DNA of 64,000 nt from Nonomuraea thailandensis (GTDB lineage Bacteria > Actinomycetota > Actinomycetes > Streptosporangiales > Streptosporangiaceae): NCBI RefSeq assembly GCF_024172165.1, contig NZ_JAMZEB010000002.1:6655501-6719500 (forward strand). The letters are read 5' to 3'. Positions within the stretch are counted from its first letter, which is position 1; every line of letters starts with the position of its first letter. Position numbers and translations under genes: made by a program. The notes under the pieces were generated by a model. The model did not search any database. It was not told where the DNA came from and worked only from the letters and a program-made list of their open reading frames with translations. Below are positions 1 through 8,216 of the stretch, one piece after another.

Positions 1-67
1 CCAGGGCCGCCGCGAGTCCTGCCGCGCCCGACAGGAAACCCCTGCGAGCAAGTACCGGTCCCGACAT
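1..67 (-). CDS. iron-siderophore substrate-binding protein, N-terminus only (partial)
   Basis: Only the first 22 codons are inside the window; the gene runs off the left edge. The start is an ATG at 67 with AGGAG eight bases upstream. The peptide has a twin-arginine-like signal (LARRGFLSGAAGLAAAL), fitting an exported lipoprotein or binding protein. The gene diverges from a FecCD permease operon and shares its iron-box promoter region, so it is most likely the periplasmic-type binding protein of that importer. The function is inferred from context, because the mature protein is not visible. Confidence 0.6.
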   Translation of the reverse strand, partial: MSGPVLARRGFLSGAAGLAAAL

Positions 68-77
68 CTCCAACTCC

Positions 78-96
78 TAAGGTTAGGCTTGCCTTC
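78..96. promoter_or_regulatory. iron box 1 (DmdR/IdeR-type operator)
   Basis: The 19-bp sequence TAAGGTTAGGCTTGCCTTC closely matches the actinobacterial iron-box consensus TTAGGTTAGGCTAACCTAA. It lies just upstream of the binding-protein start on the minus strand. Iron-loaded DmdR/IdeR repressors bind such boxes, so both divergent operons are probably induced by iron starvation. Confidence 0.75.
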
Positions 97-107
97 TTGC
101 AAGGCCA

Positions 108-126
108 TTAGATTAGCCTTGCCTAA
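108..126. promoter_or_regulatory. iron box 2 (DmdR/IdeR-type operator)
   Basis: A second 19-bp match (TTAGATTAGCCTTGCCTAA) to the iron-box consensus lies 30 bp from the first, nearer the permease operon. Two boxes suggest that each divergent promoter has its own operator. Confidence 0.75.
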
Positions 127-153
127 GTTTGACTTGCTACGAGAGGGGGTCGG

Positions 154-1218
154 GTGCGCCCGGCTGAGGTAACGGTCGCGGCCGGAGCGGGCCAGGAAGA
201 CGGCGGACGCCAGGCCAGGGGCCGCCCCTCGGTGCTCGTCGCCGGGCTGGTCGTCACGGTGGCCTTGTTGGCGCTGGTCGCCATGGCGAGCGTGGCGCTG
301 GGCGCCCGCTCGGTGTCGTTCAGCACGGTGATCGACGCGTTCCTGGCGCCGGACGGCTCCAACGACCACACGGTCATCCGCGAGCTGCGCGTCCCGCGCA
401 CGCTGCTCGGCCTCGGCGTGGGCGCCACGCTCGGGCTGGCCGGCGCGCTCATGCAGAGCCTGACCCGCAACCCGCTGGCCGACCCCGGCCTGCTGGGCAT
501 CGACCAGGGCGCCGCGCTCGGCGTCACGCTGGCGCTCGGCATCTTCGGGCTCACCGACCCCGTCGTGTACGTGTGGTTCGCCTTCGGCGGGGCCGCGCTG
601 GCCTCCGTCGCGGTCTACTCGCTGGCCTCCTCGGGCCGCGCCGGCTCCAGCCCGGTACGCCTGGCCCTGGCCGGAGTCGCGTTCGGCATGGTCTGCACGG
701 CGATCTCCTCGGCCATCCTCCGCACGGACTCCCAGACCTTCGACCGGATGCGGTTCTGGCTGACCGGCTCGCTGGCCGGGCAGACGGCCGACACGCTCGT
801 GCGGCTCGCGCCGTTCATGGCCGCCGGGCTGGTGCTCGGGCTGCTGCTGGCCAGGCCGCTCAACATGCTGGCGCTCGGCGAGGACGCGGGCAAGGCGCTC
901 GGCGTGAACGTGAACAGGACCCGGATCCTCACCGGCGTGGCCGTCACCCTGCTGTGCGGCGCCGCCACCGCCGCCGCCGGGCCGCTGGTGTTCGTCGGGC
1001 TGATCGTGCCGCACGCCGTGCGCGCCCTGGTGGGGCCCGACCAGCGGTGGGTGCTGCCGTACTCGGCGCTGGCCGCGCCCATCCTGCTGCTGGGCGCCGA
1101 CGTGATCGGACGGCTCATCGCCCGGCCGGGAGAGGTGCAGGTGGGCATCGTCTGGGCGGTGATCGGCGCGCCGATCTTCATCATGCTCGCCAGGCGGAAG
1201 CGGGTGGCCGCGCTGTGA
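154..1218 (+). CDS. FecCD-family iron-siderophore ABC permease
   Basis: A 354-residue polytopic inner-membrane protein of the BtuC/FecCD family, one half of the channel that imports ferric siderophores. It carries the family signature around residues 85-115 (LRVPRTLLGLGVGATLGLAG, then QSLTRNPLADP) and the C-terminal GPLVFVGLIVPHAVR segment. About nine hydrophobic stretches are visible. The GTG at 154 is chosen because GAGAGGGGG precedes it. The gene overlaps the next permease by four bases (GTGA) and lies downstream of two iron boxes, so it is probably iron-repressed. Confidence 0.9.
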   Translation: MRPAEVTVAAGAGQEDGGRQARGRPSVLVAGLVVTVALLALVAMASVALGARSVSFSTVIDAFLAPDGSNDHTVIRELRVPRTLLGLGVGATLGLAGALMQSLTRNPLADPGLLGIDQGAALGVTLALGIFGLTDPVVYVWFAFGGAALASVAVYSLASSGRAGSSPVRLALAGVAFGMVCTAISSAILRTDSQTFDRMRFWLTGSLAGQTADTLVRLAPFMAAGLVLGLLLARPLNMLALGEDAGKALGVNVNRTRILTGVAVTLLCGAATAAAGPLVFVGLIVPHAVRALVGPDQRWVLPYSALAAPILLLGADVIGRLIARPGEVQVGIVWAVIGAPIFIMLARRKRVAAL

Positions 1219-2222
1219 ACGTCCGCGTCGGCTCCTGGTCCGTACGGCTCGCACCCCGCGCCCTGCTCGTCAGCGTCGTCCTCGTCGTGGCCGGCTTCCT
1301 GGTCACCGTGGCGGCGCTGTCCACGGGCGAGTTCACCGTGCCCGTGCCCGACATCATCTCGGCCATCTTCGGGCAGGGCACGCCCGTCGCCGAGCTGATC
1401 GTCGGCAAGCTGCGCGCCCCGCGCGTGGTCACCGGGCTGCTGGTCGGGGCCGCGTTCGGCCTGAGCGGGGCCATCTTCCAGAGCCTGACCAGGAACCCGC
1501 TGGGCAGCCCCGACTTCATCGGCTTCACCGCCGGCGCGTCCACGGGCGGCATCCTCGCCGTGGTCGCGGGCGGCTCCGCCATGACGATCGCCGGCGGCGC
1601 GCTGGCCGGATGCCTGGTGACGGCCGTGCTGGTGTACCTGCTGGCCTACCGGGGCGGCGTCCAGGGGTACCGGCTGGTCCTGGTCGGCATCGGGGCGAAC
1701 GCGCTGCTGGTGGCCGTCAACTCCTACATCCTGACCCGCGCCAACATCAACGACGCGGCCAGCGCGGGCGCCTGGCTCACCGGCAGCCTCGGCGGGCGCG
1801 GCTGGGACCACGCCTGGCCCGTGGCGCTGGCGCTGCTGGTGCTGCTGCCGCTGTGCCTGTACATCGCGCGGCCGATGCGGATGATCGAGATGGGCGACGA
1901 CGCGGCCAAGGCCATGGGCATCAAGGTCGAGGTCGTCCGCGTGGCGGCCGTCGCGGCCGGCGTGCTGCTGTCCGGGGTCGCCACGGCCGCCGCCGGGCCC
2001 GTCATCTTCGTCGCGCTGGCCGCGCCGCAGCTCGCCCGGCGGCTGACCCGCTCCCCCGGCGTGACGCTGGCCTCCTCCGCCCTCATGGGCGCCGTGCTGC
2101 TGACCGCCGCCGACCTGGCGGCGCAGCGCGTGCTCGCCCCCACCCAGCTCCCCGTCGGTGTGCTGACCGCCGCCATCGGCGGCACCTATCTCGTCCTGCT
2201 CCTCCGAAAGGACCGCCACTGA
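1215..2222 (+). CDS. FecCD-family iron-siderophore ABC permease (second subunit)
   Basis: A 335-residue partner permease of the same FecCD family, with LRAPRVVTGLLVGAAFGLSG, QSLTRNPLGSPDFIG and GPVIFVALAAPQLARRL. It should form the heterodimeric channel with the upstream subunit. The start is the GTG at 1215, which overlaps the previous stop. The same reading frame is open further upstream, but that stretch is antiparallel noise inside the first permease gene. The stop shares one base with the ATG of the ATPase gene, so the operon looks translationally coupled. Confidence 0.9.
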   Translation: MNVRVGSWSVRLAPRALLVSVVLVVAGFLVTVAALSTGEFTVPVPDIISAIFGQGTPVAELIVGKLRAPRVVTGLLVGAAFGLSGAIFQSLTRNPLGSPDFIGFTAGASTGGILAVVAGGSAMTIAGGALAGCLVTAVLVYLLAYRGGVQGYRLVLVGIGANALLVAVNSYILTRANINDAASAGAWLTGSLGGRGWDHAWPVALALLVLLPLCLYIARPMRMIEMGDDAAKAMGIKVEVVRVAAVAAGVLLSGVATAAAGPVIFVALAAPQLARRLTRSPGVTLASSALMGAVLLTAADLAAQRVLAPTQLPVGVLTAAIGGTYLVLLLRKDRH

Positions 2223-3028
2223 TGGCCACCACCTCCCGTCTGACCGGCACCGGGCTGACCCTCGCCTACGACCAGCGCGTGGTGGCCACGGACCTGAGCG
2301 TGACGATCCCCGACGAGTCGTTCACCGTGATCATCGGCCCGAACGCCTGCGGCAAGTCCACCCTGCTGCGGGCCCTGGCCAGGATGCTCAAGCCCAGGAC
2401 CGGCGCCGTCCACCTGGACGGCAGCGTGATCACCTCGTTGCCGTCGAAGGAGGTGGCACGGCGGCTCGGCCTGCTCCCGCAGAGCTCGATCGTGCCCGAC
2501 GGGATCACCGTGGCCGACCTGGTGGCCCGCGGCCGCTACCCGCACCAGAAGCTGATGCGGCAGTGGTCGAAGGCCGACGAGGCGGCCGTGTCGGAGGCCA
2601 TGCGCGCCACCGACGTGGCCGAGCTGGCGGACCGGATCGTGGACGAGCTGTCGGGCGGGCAGCGGCAGCGGGTGTGGCTGGCCATGGCGCTGGCCCAGGA
2701 GACGCCGATCCTGCTGCTCGACGAGCCCACCACCTTCCTCGACATCTCCCACCAGATCGAGGTGCTGGACCTCTGCGCGGAGCTGCACGAGCAGGGGCGG
2801 ACCATGGTGGCGGTGCTGCACGACCTGAACCAGGCGTGCCGGTACGCCACGCACCTCATCGTGATGCGGGGCGGCCAGATCGTGGCCGAGGGCGATCCTA
2901 CGGAGATCGTCACGTCCGAGCTGGTGCACGAGGTGTTCGACCTGCGCTGCGAGATCATCCAGGACCCGCAGTCGGGCACCCCGCTCATCGTCCCCGAGGC
3001 CCGCCGGCGCGTGACCGCCTCCTCCTAG
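2222..3028 (+). CDS. iron-siderophore ABC transporter ATP-binding protein
   Basis: A 268-residue ABC ATPase of the FepC/FhuC type that powers the preceding permeases. It shows Walker A (GPNACGKST), signature LSGGQRQRVW, Walker B with LLLDEPTTFLDI, and the switch His in AVLHDLNQA. It is the last gene of the operon and its start overlaps the permease stop by one base. Its last four bases overlap the end of the convergent TetR gene. Confidence 0.92.
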   Translation: MATTSRLTGTGLTLAYDQRVVATDLSVTIPDESFTVIIGPNACGKSTLLRALARMLKPRTGAVHLDGSVITSLPSKEVARRLGLLPQSSIVPDGITVADLVARGRYPHQKLMRQWSKADEAAVSEAMRATDVAELADRIVDELSGGQRQRVWLAMALAQETPILLLDEPTTFLDISHQIEVLDLCAELHEQGRTMVAVLHDLNQACRYATHLIVMRGGQIVAEGDPTEIVTSELVHEVFDLRCEIIQDPQSGTPLIVPEARRRVTASS

Positions 3029-3588
3029 GTCAGTGCCGTAGCCAGGGTGGTGACGGCACTGACGGCGCGGTCGCGGCCGTACTCGTCCTGGAGCACCTGC
3101 GCCAGCTCCGCCTGCATGGACGCCAGCAGCGCGTGCGCCAGGGCGTCGGCGTCGCCGCCCCTGGCCTCGGCCAGCAGGATCGCCACGTGGCGGTGCCAGA
3201 ACCGGTACGCCCCGATCCGGTAACGCGCCCCCGGGCTGGCCGTCTCCGACATGCGTACCAGGTCGAGGTGGGCGAAGAGGTAGTCGAGGTAGGCCCGCGC
3301 GAACGCGACCAGCCGCTCGCGGGCGGGCGCGCCCGGCCCGAGCGGCGGCGGCCCCGACAGGATGCGCTGCTGGAGGTCGCGCTCGCGGGCGTCGAGCAGC
3401 GCCACCGCCAGCCCCGACTTGTCACCGAAACGCCGGAACAGCGTGCCCTTGCCGACCCCGGCCTCCGCCGCCACGGCGTCCATCGAGACCGCGTCCACGC
3501 CCTTCTCGGCGAACAGCCGCGCCGCCGCGGCCAGCACCTTCTCCCGGTTTCGCGCCGCGTCCGCCCGCTCCTGGACGGGCCGGCTCAT
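3025..3588 (-). CDS. TetR family transcriptional regulator
   Basis: A protein of about 187 residues with an N-terminal TetR helix-turn-helix (AAARLFAEKG, then GVGKGTLFRRFGDKSGL) and a divergent C-terminal ligand domain. The ATG at 3588 is preferred because GGAG lies seven bases upstream; an in-frame ATG at 3618 is possible but touches the operator-like repeat. It diverges from a FAD-dependent oxidoreductase gene, the usual arrangement for a local repressor of that enzyme. Confidence 0.85.
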   Translation of the reverse strand: MSRPVQERADAARNREKVLAAAARLFAEKGVDAVSMDAVAAEAGVGKGTLFRRFGDKSGLAVALLDARERDLQQRILSGPPPLGPGAPARERLVAFARAYLDYLFAHLDLVRMSETASPGARYRIGAYRFWHRHVAILLAEARGGDADALAHALLASMQAELAQVLQDEYGRDRAVSAVTTLATALT

Positions 3589-3620
3589 CAGCAGCTCCAG
3601 CGACGTTTCCCGCACCATCC

Positions 3621-3632
3621 GGACTCTAGTCC
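3621..3632. promoter_or_regulatory. candidate TetR operator between divergent genes
   Basis: A perfect inverted repeat GGACT-CT-AGTCC lies between the TetR gene and the flavoprotein gene, flanked by CC and AA. Short palindromes of this size in a divergent spacer are typical TetR-family binding sites. The assignment is by position and symmetry only. Confidence 0.5.
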
Positions 3633-3732
3633 AATTCACCGGCGCCGGAACGCGCCGAAAGACGTGGAAACAACGACATCCACGGGCGACTCTCTGCCGA
3701 ATGCTCAGAACGACTTCACAGGGGGAATCCAG

Positions 3733-5025
3733 ATGGATCACGCCGTCGTCATCGGGGCGAGCATCGCGGGCCTGCTGTCCGCGGCGGCCCTGCACCGCCG
3801 GTTCGCCCAGGTCACAGTGCTCGATCGGGACACGTTGCCGGCCGTCGACGCCCACCGCCGGGGCGCCGGCCAGAGCCGCCACGCGCACGGCCTGCTCGCC
3901 AGGGGCAGCGAGGTCATGGACGAGTTGCTGCCCGGCCTCTCGGCCGAGCTCGTCGCGCAGGGCGCGATCAGGGGAGACATGCAGGACCGGGCGCGCCACG
4001 TCCACGCGGGCCGGCGGCTGGCCCGCGGTTCCAGCGGGCTCACGGGGCTGCTCGTCAGCCGTCCGCTGCTCGAAGGCCAGGTGCGGCGCAGGGTCGGGGC
4101 GCTGCCCGGCGTGCGGGTGCTGGCCGAGCGGACCGTCACCGGGCTGCTGGCCAGGCAGGGCCGGGTCACGGGGGTGCGGCTCGCCGAGGGCGAGCTGATC
4201 CCGGCCGACCTCGTCGTGGACGCCGCGGGCCGCGGCTCGCGCACCCCGTTCTGGCTCGGCGACCTGGGCTTCCGGCCGCCGCGGGAGGAGCGCGTGACGA
4301 TCGACCTGCGGTACAGCTCGCGCGAGTTCCGCCGCCGCGACGACCACCTCGCCGGGGACGTGATCGCCGTCGTCGGCCCCACGCCCGGGACGCCGCGGGC
4401 CGGGGTGGCGCTGGCGCTGGAGGACGAGCGCTGGGTCGTCACCCTGGCCGGGTACGGCATGGGGCCGCCACGCGGCCACGGGGACTTCGCCGCCTTCGCC
4501 GCCACCCTCGCCGCTCCCGACCTGCACCACCTGGTCACGACCGCGGAGCCGCTCGGGGAGCCGCGCACGTACCACACGCCCACCGCGGTCAGGCGCCGCT
4601 ACGAGCGGCTGGCCTCCTTCCCCGACGGCCTGCTGGTCACCGGGGACGCGGTCTGCTCGTTCAACCCCCTCTACGGCCAGGGCATGACGGTCGCCGCCCT
4701 GGAGGCCAAGGCGCTGCTCGACCCCGGCCTGAGCCCGGCGGCGTACTTCCGGCGCCTCGCCGCGATCGTGGACCTCCCCTGGGAGATCACGGTCGGCGCC
4801 GACCTGCGGATCGCCACCACGGACGGCCGGCCGACGCCGAAGATGCGGCTCATCGGCGCCTACCTCGACCGCTTCCACGCCGCCGCCGCGCACGATCCCG
4901 AGCTGACGCGGCGCTTCCTGCGGGTGACGAACCTCTACGACCCGCCGCAGTCGCTGATGAGCCCTCCCGCGCTGCTCAGAGTGCTGCGCAGCGGCGCACA
5001 GCGAGCAGTGCCAGTGCCCGCGTGA
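3733..5025 (+). CDS. FAD-dependent oxidoreductase (geranylgeranyl-reductase/monooxygenase-like)
   Basis: A 430-residue flavoprotein. The N-terminus VVIGASIAGLLSAAAL is a Rossmann FAD-binding motif followed by an acidic strand end (VTVLDRD). The second FAD motif GDAVCSFNPLYGQGMTVAA sits near residue 300. This combination is seen in PHBH-fold monooxygenases and GGR-like reductases, but the substrate cannot be predicted. CAGGGGGA precedes the ATG at 3733. It diverges from the TetR gene and is probably its target. Its last 50 bases overlap the convergent M20 gene. Confidence 0.8.
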   Translation: MDHAVVIGASIAGLLSAAALHRRFAQVTVLDRDTLPAVDAHRRGAGQSRHAHGLLARGSEVMDELLPGLSAELVAQGAIRGDMQDRARHVHAGRRLARGSSGLTGLLVSRPLLEGQVRRRVGALPGVRVLAERTVTGLLARQGRVTGVRLAEGELIPADLVVDAAGRGSRTPFWLGDLGFRPPREERVTIDLRYSSREFRRRDDHLAGDVIAVVGPTPGTPRAGVALALEDERWVVTLAGYGMGPPRGHGDFAAFAATLAAPDLHHLVTTAEPLGEPRTYHTPTAVRRRYERLASFPDGLLVTGDAVCSFNPLYGQGMTVAALEAKALLDPGLSPAAYFRRLAAIVDLPWEITVGADLRIATTDGRPTPKMRLIGAYLDRFHAAAAHDPELTRRFLRVTNLYDPPQSLMSPPALLRVLRSGAQRAVPVPA

Positions 5026-6232
5026 CCTCGCGCAGCTCCCTCAGCTCGACCTGCTCCCTGGGGGCGTGCGCGAACCGCACGTCCCCGGGGCCGTAGTGCA
5101 GCGTAGGGATGCCGCCCGCCGTGTAGAGCCGCAGGTCGCTCCCGTACGGCGCCGCCGTCTGCGCGGGCCGGGCGCCGGTCGTCTCCTCCACGGCCCGGTT
5201 CACCTGGCCGAGCAGCTCGTGGCCCGCCGGCAGCCGGCCGCTGGCGAACTGCCCGCCCGGCCACGTCACGACCGGCGGGTTGGCCCGCAGCCACGGGTCG
5301 TCGACCTCGGCCAGCACCTGCTCGAACGCCGCCCGCGCCGCGGCCGGGTCCTCCTCCAGCCGCACCCCGAGCCGCCCCTCGGCGACCAGCAGGTCGGGCA
5401 CGGTGCTGGCCCAGTCGCCGGCCCGCACCGTGCCGACCTCGATCGGGTACGGCATCGCGTTGCCGGCGAACAGCTCGGGCACGTCCCTGTTGCGCTCGGC
5501 CTCCAGCCGCCGGATCGCCTGGAACACCGGCCAGAACGCCTCGATCGCGTTGACCCCCTCGTACCGGGTGGCGCCGTGCGCGGCCCGCCCGGCGATCTCC
5601 AGCCGGAACGTCAGCGCGCCCGCGTTGGCGGTGATGACGGCGCCGCTGGTGGGCTCGCTGATGACCGCCGCCTCGGCCGTGTGCCCCCTGGCCAGGGTGG
5701 CGAACGCGCCGAGCCCGCCGTCCTCCTCGCTGATCACGCAGTGCACGGCCAGCGGCCTGGCCAGCTCGATCCCGGCCCGCTCGATGGCGCGGGCCACGGC
5801 GAGGTTGGCGACGAGGCCGGCCTTCATGTCGCAGGCGCCCCTGCCGTGCAGCACGTCACCGGTGATCCGGGCGGCGAACGGGTCGCTGCCCTCCCACTTG
5901 GCCAGGTCGCCGGTCGGCACGACGTCCACGTGGCCCTGCAGCGCCAGCGCGGGCGGCCCTTCTCCGCCCGGGGTGACGGCCACGACGCCGTACCCCTCCG
6001 ACCTCGGGGCCTCGGTGCCGGGGAAGCCGGGGCGGGTGGTCAGGTCGGTCAGGTCGAGTTTCCAGACGTCCACGTCCATGCCTGCCTCGGTGAGCAGGCG
6101 GGCCATGCGGTGCTGCAGGTCGGACTCGGCGTCGGTGCCGGTCACGCTGGGGACCCTGACGGTCTCGGCCAGCAGGTTCACGGTCTCGGCCTCGTCGAGG
6201 GCGTTCAGGACCCGGGCTTCTGCGTCGTGCAT
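4976..6232 (-). CDS. M20 family metallo-deacylase (ArgE/DapE/ACY1-like)
   Basis: A 418-residue zinc-dependent amidohydrolase of the M20 family. The metal site is visible: GHVDVVPTGD (first His/Asp), GRGACDMKAGL (bridging Asp) and SEEDGG (Glu pair). The dimerisation-domain motif GRAAHGA follows near residue 210, and a C-terminal His lies in LHYGPGDVRFAHAPREQVEL. Such enzymes remove acyl groups from amino acids or cleave small peptides; the substrate is unknown. The ATG at 6232 has GAGAAGG seven bases upstream; a GTG at 6238 is less well placed. Confidence 0.85.
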   Translation of the reverse strand: MHDAEARVLNALDEAETVNLLAETVRVPSVTGTDAESDLQHRMARLLTEAGMDVDVWKLDLTDLTTRPGFPGTEAPRSEGYGVVAVTPGGEGPPALALQGHVDVVPTGDLAKWEGSDPFAARITGDVLHGRGACDMKAGLVANLAVARAIERAGIELARPLAVHCVISEEDGGLGAFATLARGHTAEAAVISEPTSGAVITANAGALTFRLEIAGRAAHGATRYEGVNAIEAFWPVFQAIRRLEAERNRDVPELFAGNAMPYPIEVGTVRAGDWASTVPDLLVAEGRLGVRLEEDPAAARAAFEQVLAEVDDPWLRANPPVVTWPGGQFASGRLPAGHELLGQVNRAVEETTGARPAQTAAPYGSDLRLYTAGGIPTLHYGPGDVRFAHAPREQVELRELREVTRALALLAVRRCAAL

Positions 6233-6266
6233 GGGCACACCTTCTCATGAACCCAGATCCGGACTT

Positions 6267-7217
6267 ATGGCGATACAGGACGTGCGTACATGGACGAGTT
6301 GGATCGTGGTCGTGCCCTTCGCCCTGTGGGCGGTGGTGCGGTTGAGCGGGTTCGAGCCGGACTGGCCGTGGGTGCCGGCGGTGGCGTACACGCCGTACGC
6401 GGTGTGCGCGGCCGTGCTCGGCCTGGCGCTGGCCTGCGTGCTGCGGCGCTGGGCGGCCGGCACGGTCGCGCTCGTGTCGGTGCTGGCGCTGGTGCCCGCG
6501 GTGCTGCCGCGCGCTCTCACGGACGGCAACCCCGACGCCGAGGGGCCGGCGCTGCGGGTGCTGGCGGCCAACCTGATGGTCGGCCAGGCGGACCCGGCGG
6601 AGCTGATGGCCCTGGTCGAGCGGCTGAAGCCGGACGTGCTGGCGTTGCAGGAGTTCACCCCGGACTCCATGCGGCGGCTGGAGGAGGCGGGGCTGCGCCG
6701 TACGCTGCGGCACGCCGTGACCAGGCCGCTGACGGGCGTGGGCGGGTCCGCCGTGTACGCCCGGCATCCGGTCGAGGACGGCGGGTTCATCAAGGAGGGC
6801 CCTTTCGGCCAGGCCAGGGCGTGGCTGACGCTGCCCGGCGAGGAGCGGATCGAGGTCGTCTCCGTGCATCCGTGCGCGCCCAAGCGCATCGGGCGGCAGC
6901 CGTGCTGGCAGGCGGGGCTGGAGGCGCTGCCCCGGGGCGGCGGGGACGCGCTGCGGGTGCTGGCGGGCGACTTCAACGCCACGCTCGACCACCTGCCGGT
7001 GCGTGACCTGCTGGACTCCGGCTACCGGGACGCCGCCGACGTGATGGGGCTGGGGTTCGTGGCGACCTGGCCGCAGTTCGGGTCGTGGCTGCAGTCGCCC
7101 GGGGTGACCATCGATCACGTGCTGGCCGACTCGCGGATGGCGGTGCGCGGCTTCCAGGTGCTGAAGCTCGACGGCACCGACCACCGGCCGGTGTTCGCCG
7201 AGCTCAGACTGCCGTGA
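6267..7217 (+). CDS. membrane-anchored endonuclease/exonuclease/phosphatase family protein
   Basis: A 316-residue protein with three hydrophobic helices in the first 85 residues followed by an EEP domain. Catalytic motifs are LRVLAANLMVG, DVLALQEFTPD (metal-binding Glu), GDFNATLDHLPVR and the C-terminal DGTDHRPVFAEL (catalytic Asp-His). The domain is predicted to face outward and hydrolyse a phosphodiester or phosphomonoester, but the substrate cannot be read. The start is the ATG at 6267, 34 bases from the divergent M20 gene, so the promoters are closely packed. Confidence 0.82.
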   Translation: MAIQDVRTWTSWIVVVPFALWAVVRLSGFEPDWPWVPAVAYTPYAVCAAVLGLALACVLRRWAAGTVALVSVLALVPAVLPRALTDGNPDAEGPALRVLAANLMVGQADPAELMALVERLKPDVLALQEFTPDSMRRLEEAGLRRTLRHAVTRPLTGVGGSAVYARHPVEDGGFIKEGPFGQARAWLTLPGEERIEVVSVHPCAPKRIGRQPCWQAGLEALPRGGGDALRVLAGDFNATLDHLPVRDLLDSGYRDAADVMGLGFVATWPQFGSWLQSPGVTIDHVLADSRMAVRGFQVLKLDGTDHRPVFAELRLP

Positions 7218-7226
7218 CCGGCGGCG

Positions 7227-7802
7227 TCAGGGGCGCGGCGGGGTCGCCGTGAGGCGGATCTCAGTGAAGCGGACGGGGAAACCCTTGCCCGCGGGGGCGG
7301 CGGCCATGGCGCCGGCCAGGGCGGCCTCGCCCGGAGGGAAGTAGGCCAGGCGGAGCATGGTCCGCGGCGCGGCGCCGTCCAGGCCGTAGCGCACGGTGAC
7401 CGCGTCGCCCGCCCGCTCCAGGTCGAACGTCACCGCGCTCGCCGCCCGCCCCAGCGGCAGCACCGACCAGTCGGAGAACTGCCTGGTCACGACCGTGCTG
7501 AGGTGGAAGCCACCGTCGACGTACTCGACGCCCGCCTTGATCCAGTGGTGCTCGTCGATCCGCAGCACCGCGCCGGCCTGGTCGTACTGCTCGGCGTACT
7601 CGCCGGAGAAGGTGACCGTGAGCCGCAGGTCACCGGACTGGGTGCGGCCGAACAGGTGGGCGTTGTCGTTGACGTAGCCGTAGTGGGTGGTGCGCCACAG
7701 GTCCGTGCCCGGGTCGCAGAAGAGGCTCAGGCCGTCGTCCACGGTCCACTGCTTGGGGGCGTTCTGCCACTGCCAGCCGGTCTCACCGAAGGCCATGATC
7801 AT
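7227..7802 (-). CDS. DUF1349 domain-containing protein
   Basis: A 191-residue protein with the DUF1349 beta-sandwich pattern (DLWRTTHYGYVNDNAHLF, DQAGAVLRIDEHHWIKAGVEY). The family is related to LamG/concanavalin-type folds and is sometimes annotated as a regulator of enolase-like proteins; its molecular role is unproven. No signal peptide is seen, so it should be cytosolic. The start at 7802 has GCAGGAT seven bases upstream. It is divergent from the GroES-like gene. Confidence 0.8.
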   Translation of the reverse strand: MIMAFGETGWQWQNAPKQWTVDDGLSLFCDPGTDLWRTTHYGYVNDNAHLFGRTQSGDLRLTVTFSGEYAEQYDQAGAVLRIDEHHWIKAGVEYVDGGFHLSTVVTRQFSDWSVLPLGRAASAVTFDLERAGDAVTVRYGLDGAAPRTMLRLAYFPPGEAALAGAMAAAPAGKGFPVRFTEIRLTATPPRP

Positions 7803-7895
7803 GGCGGTATCCTGCCATGATCGCTCCGGTCACGGTAGGTGGCGGGTTGAGCATCCTGGGAGACCACGCGTCCGCCTGCTCGTAAACTTGAGCCT

Positions 7896-8216
7896 GTGGA
7901 AGAGCCCAAGTTCGAGATTCAGATGCTGCACGACCGAGTCATGATCAGGTTGGAGCAGGAGGCCGAGGAGCGGCGCAGCGGCTCCGGGATCGTCATCCCC
8001 GCGACGGTCAAGATGGCCAACCGCCTGGCCTGGGGTGAGGTGTGCGGCGTCGGCACGAACGTGCGCTCGGTCAAGGTCGGCGACAAGGTGCTGTTCAACC
8101 CGGAGGACCAGTTCGAGGTGGAGGTGCACGCCAAGGTCTACCTGGTGATGCGCGAGCGCGACCTGCACGCCGTGGCCACCGAGGAGACCGACCACGGCAC
8201 GGGCCTGTATCTATGA
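7896..8216 (+). CDS. GroES-like co-chaperonin
   Basis: A 106-residue protein of the Cpn10/GroES fold: LHDRVMIRLEQEAEERRSGSGI (mobile-loop region), WGEVCGVGTNVRSVKVGDKVLFN (dome/core) and a C-terminal ERDLHAVA strand. It is slightly longer than classical GroES (about 95-100 aa) and has no groEL neighbour, so it is probably the extra, stand-alone GroES paralogue common in actinomycetes. The start is a GTG at 7896. The last six bases overlap the convergent gene. Confidence 0.8.
   Translation: MEEPKFEIQMLHDRVMIRLEQEAEERRSGSGIVIPATVKMANRLAWGEVCGVGTNVRSVKVGDKVLFNPEDQFEVEVHAKVYLVMRERDLHAVATEETDHGTGLYL

Noticed and set aside
615..2219. Long minus-strand open frame opposite the FecCD permeases
   Set aside because: High-GC antisense shadow. 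The protein is His/Gly/Arg-rich and low in hydrophobics, while the plus strand has two full permeases with all family motifs.
3025..4893. 622-codon minus-strand frame covering the flavoprotein gene
   Set aside because: Only its last third (TetR) has family motifs. The remainder mirrors the FAD-dependent oxidoreductase in antisense.
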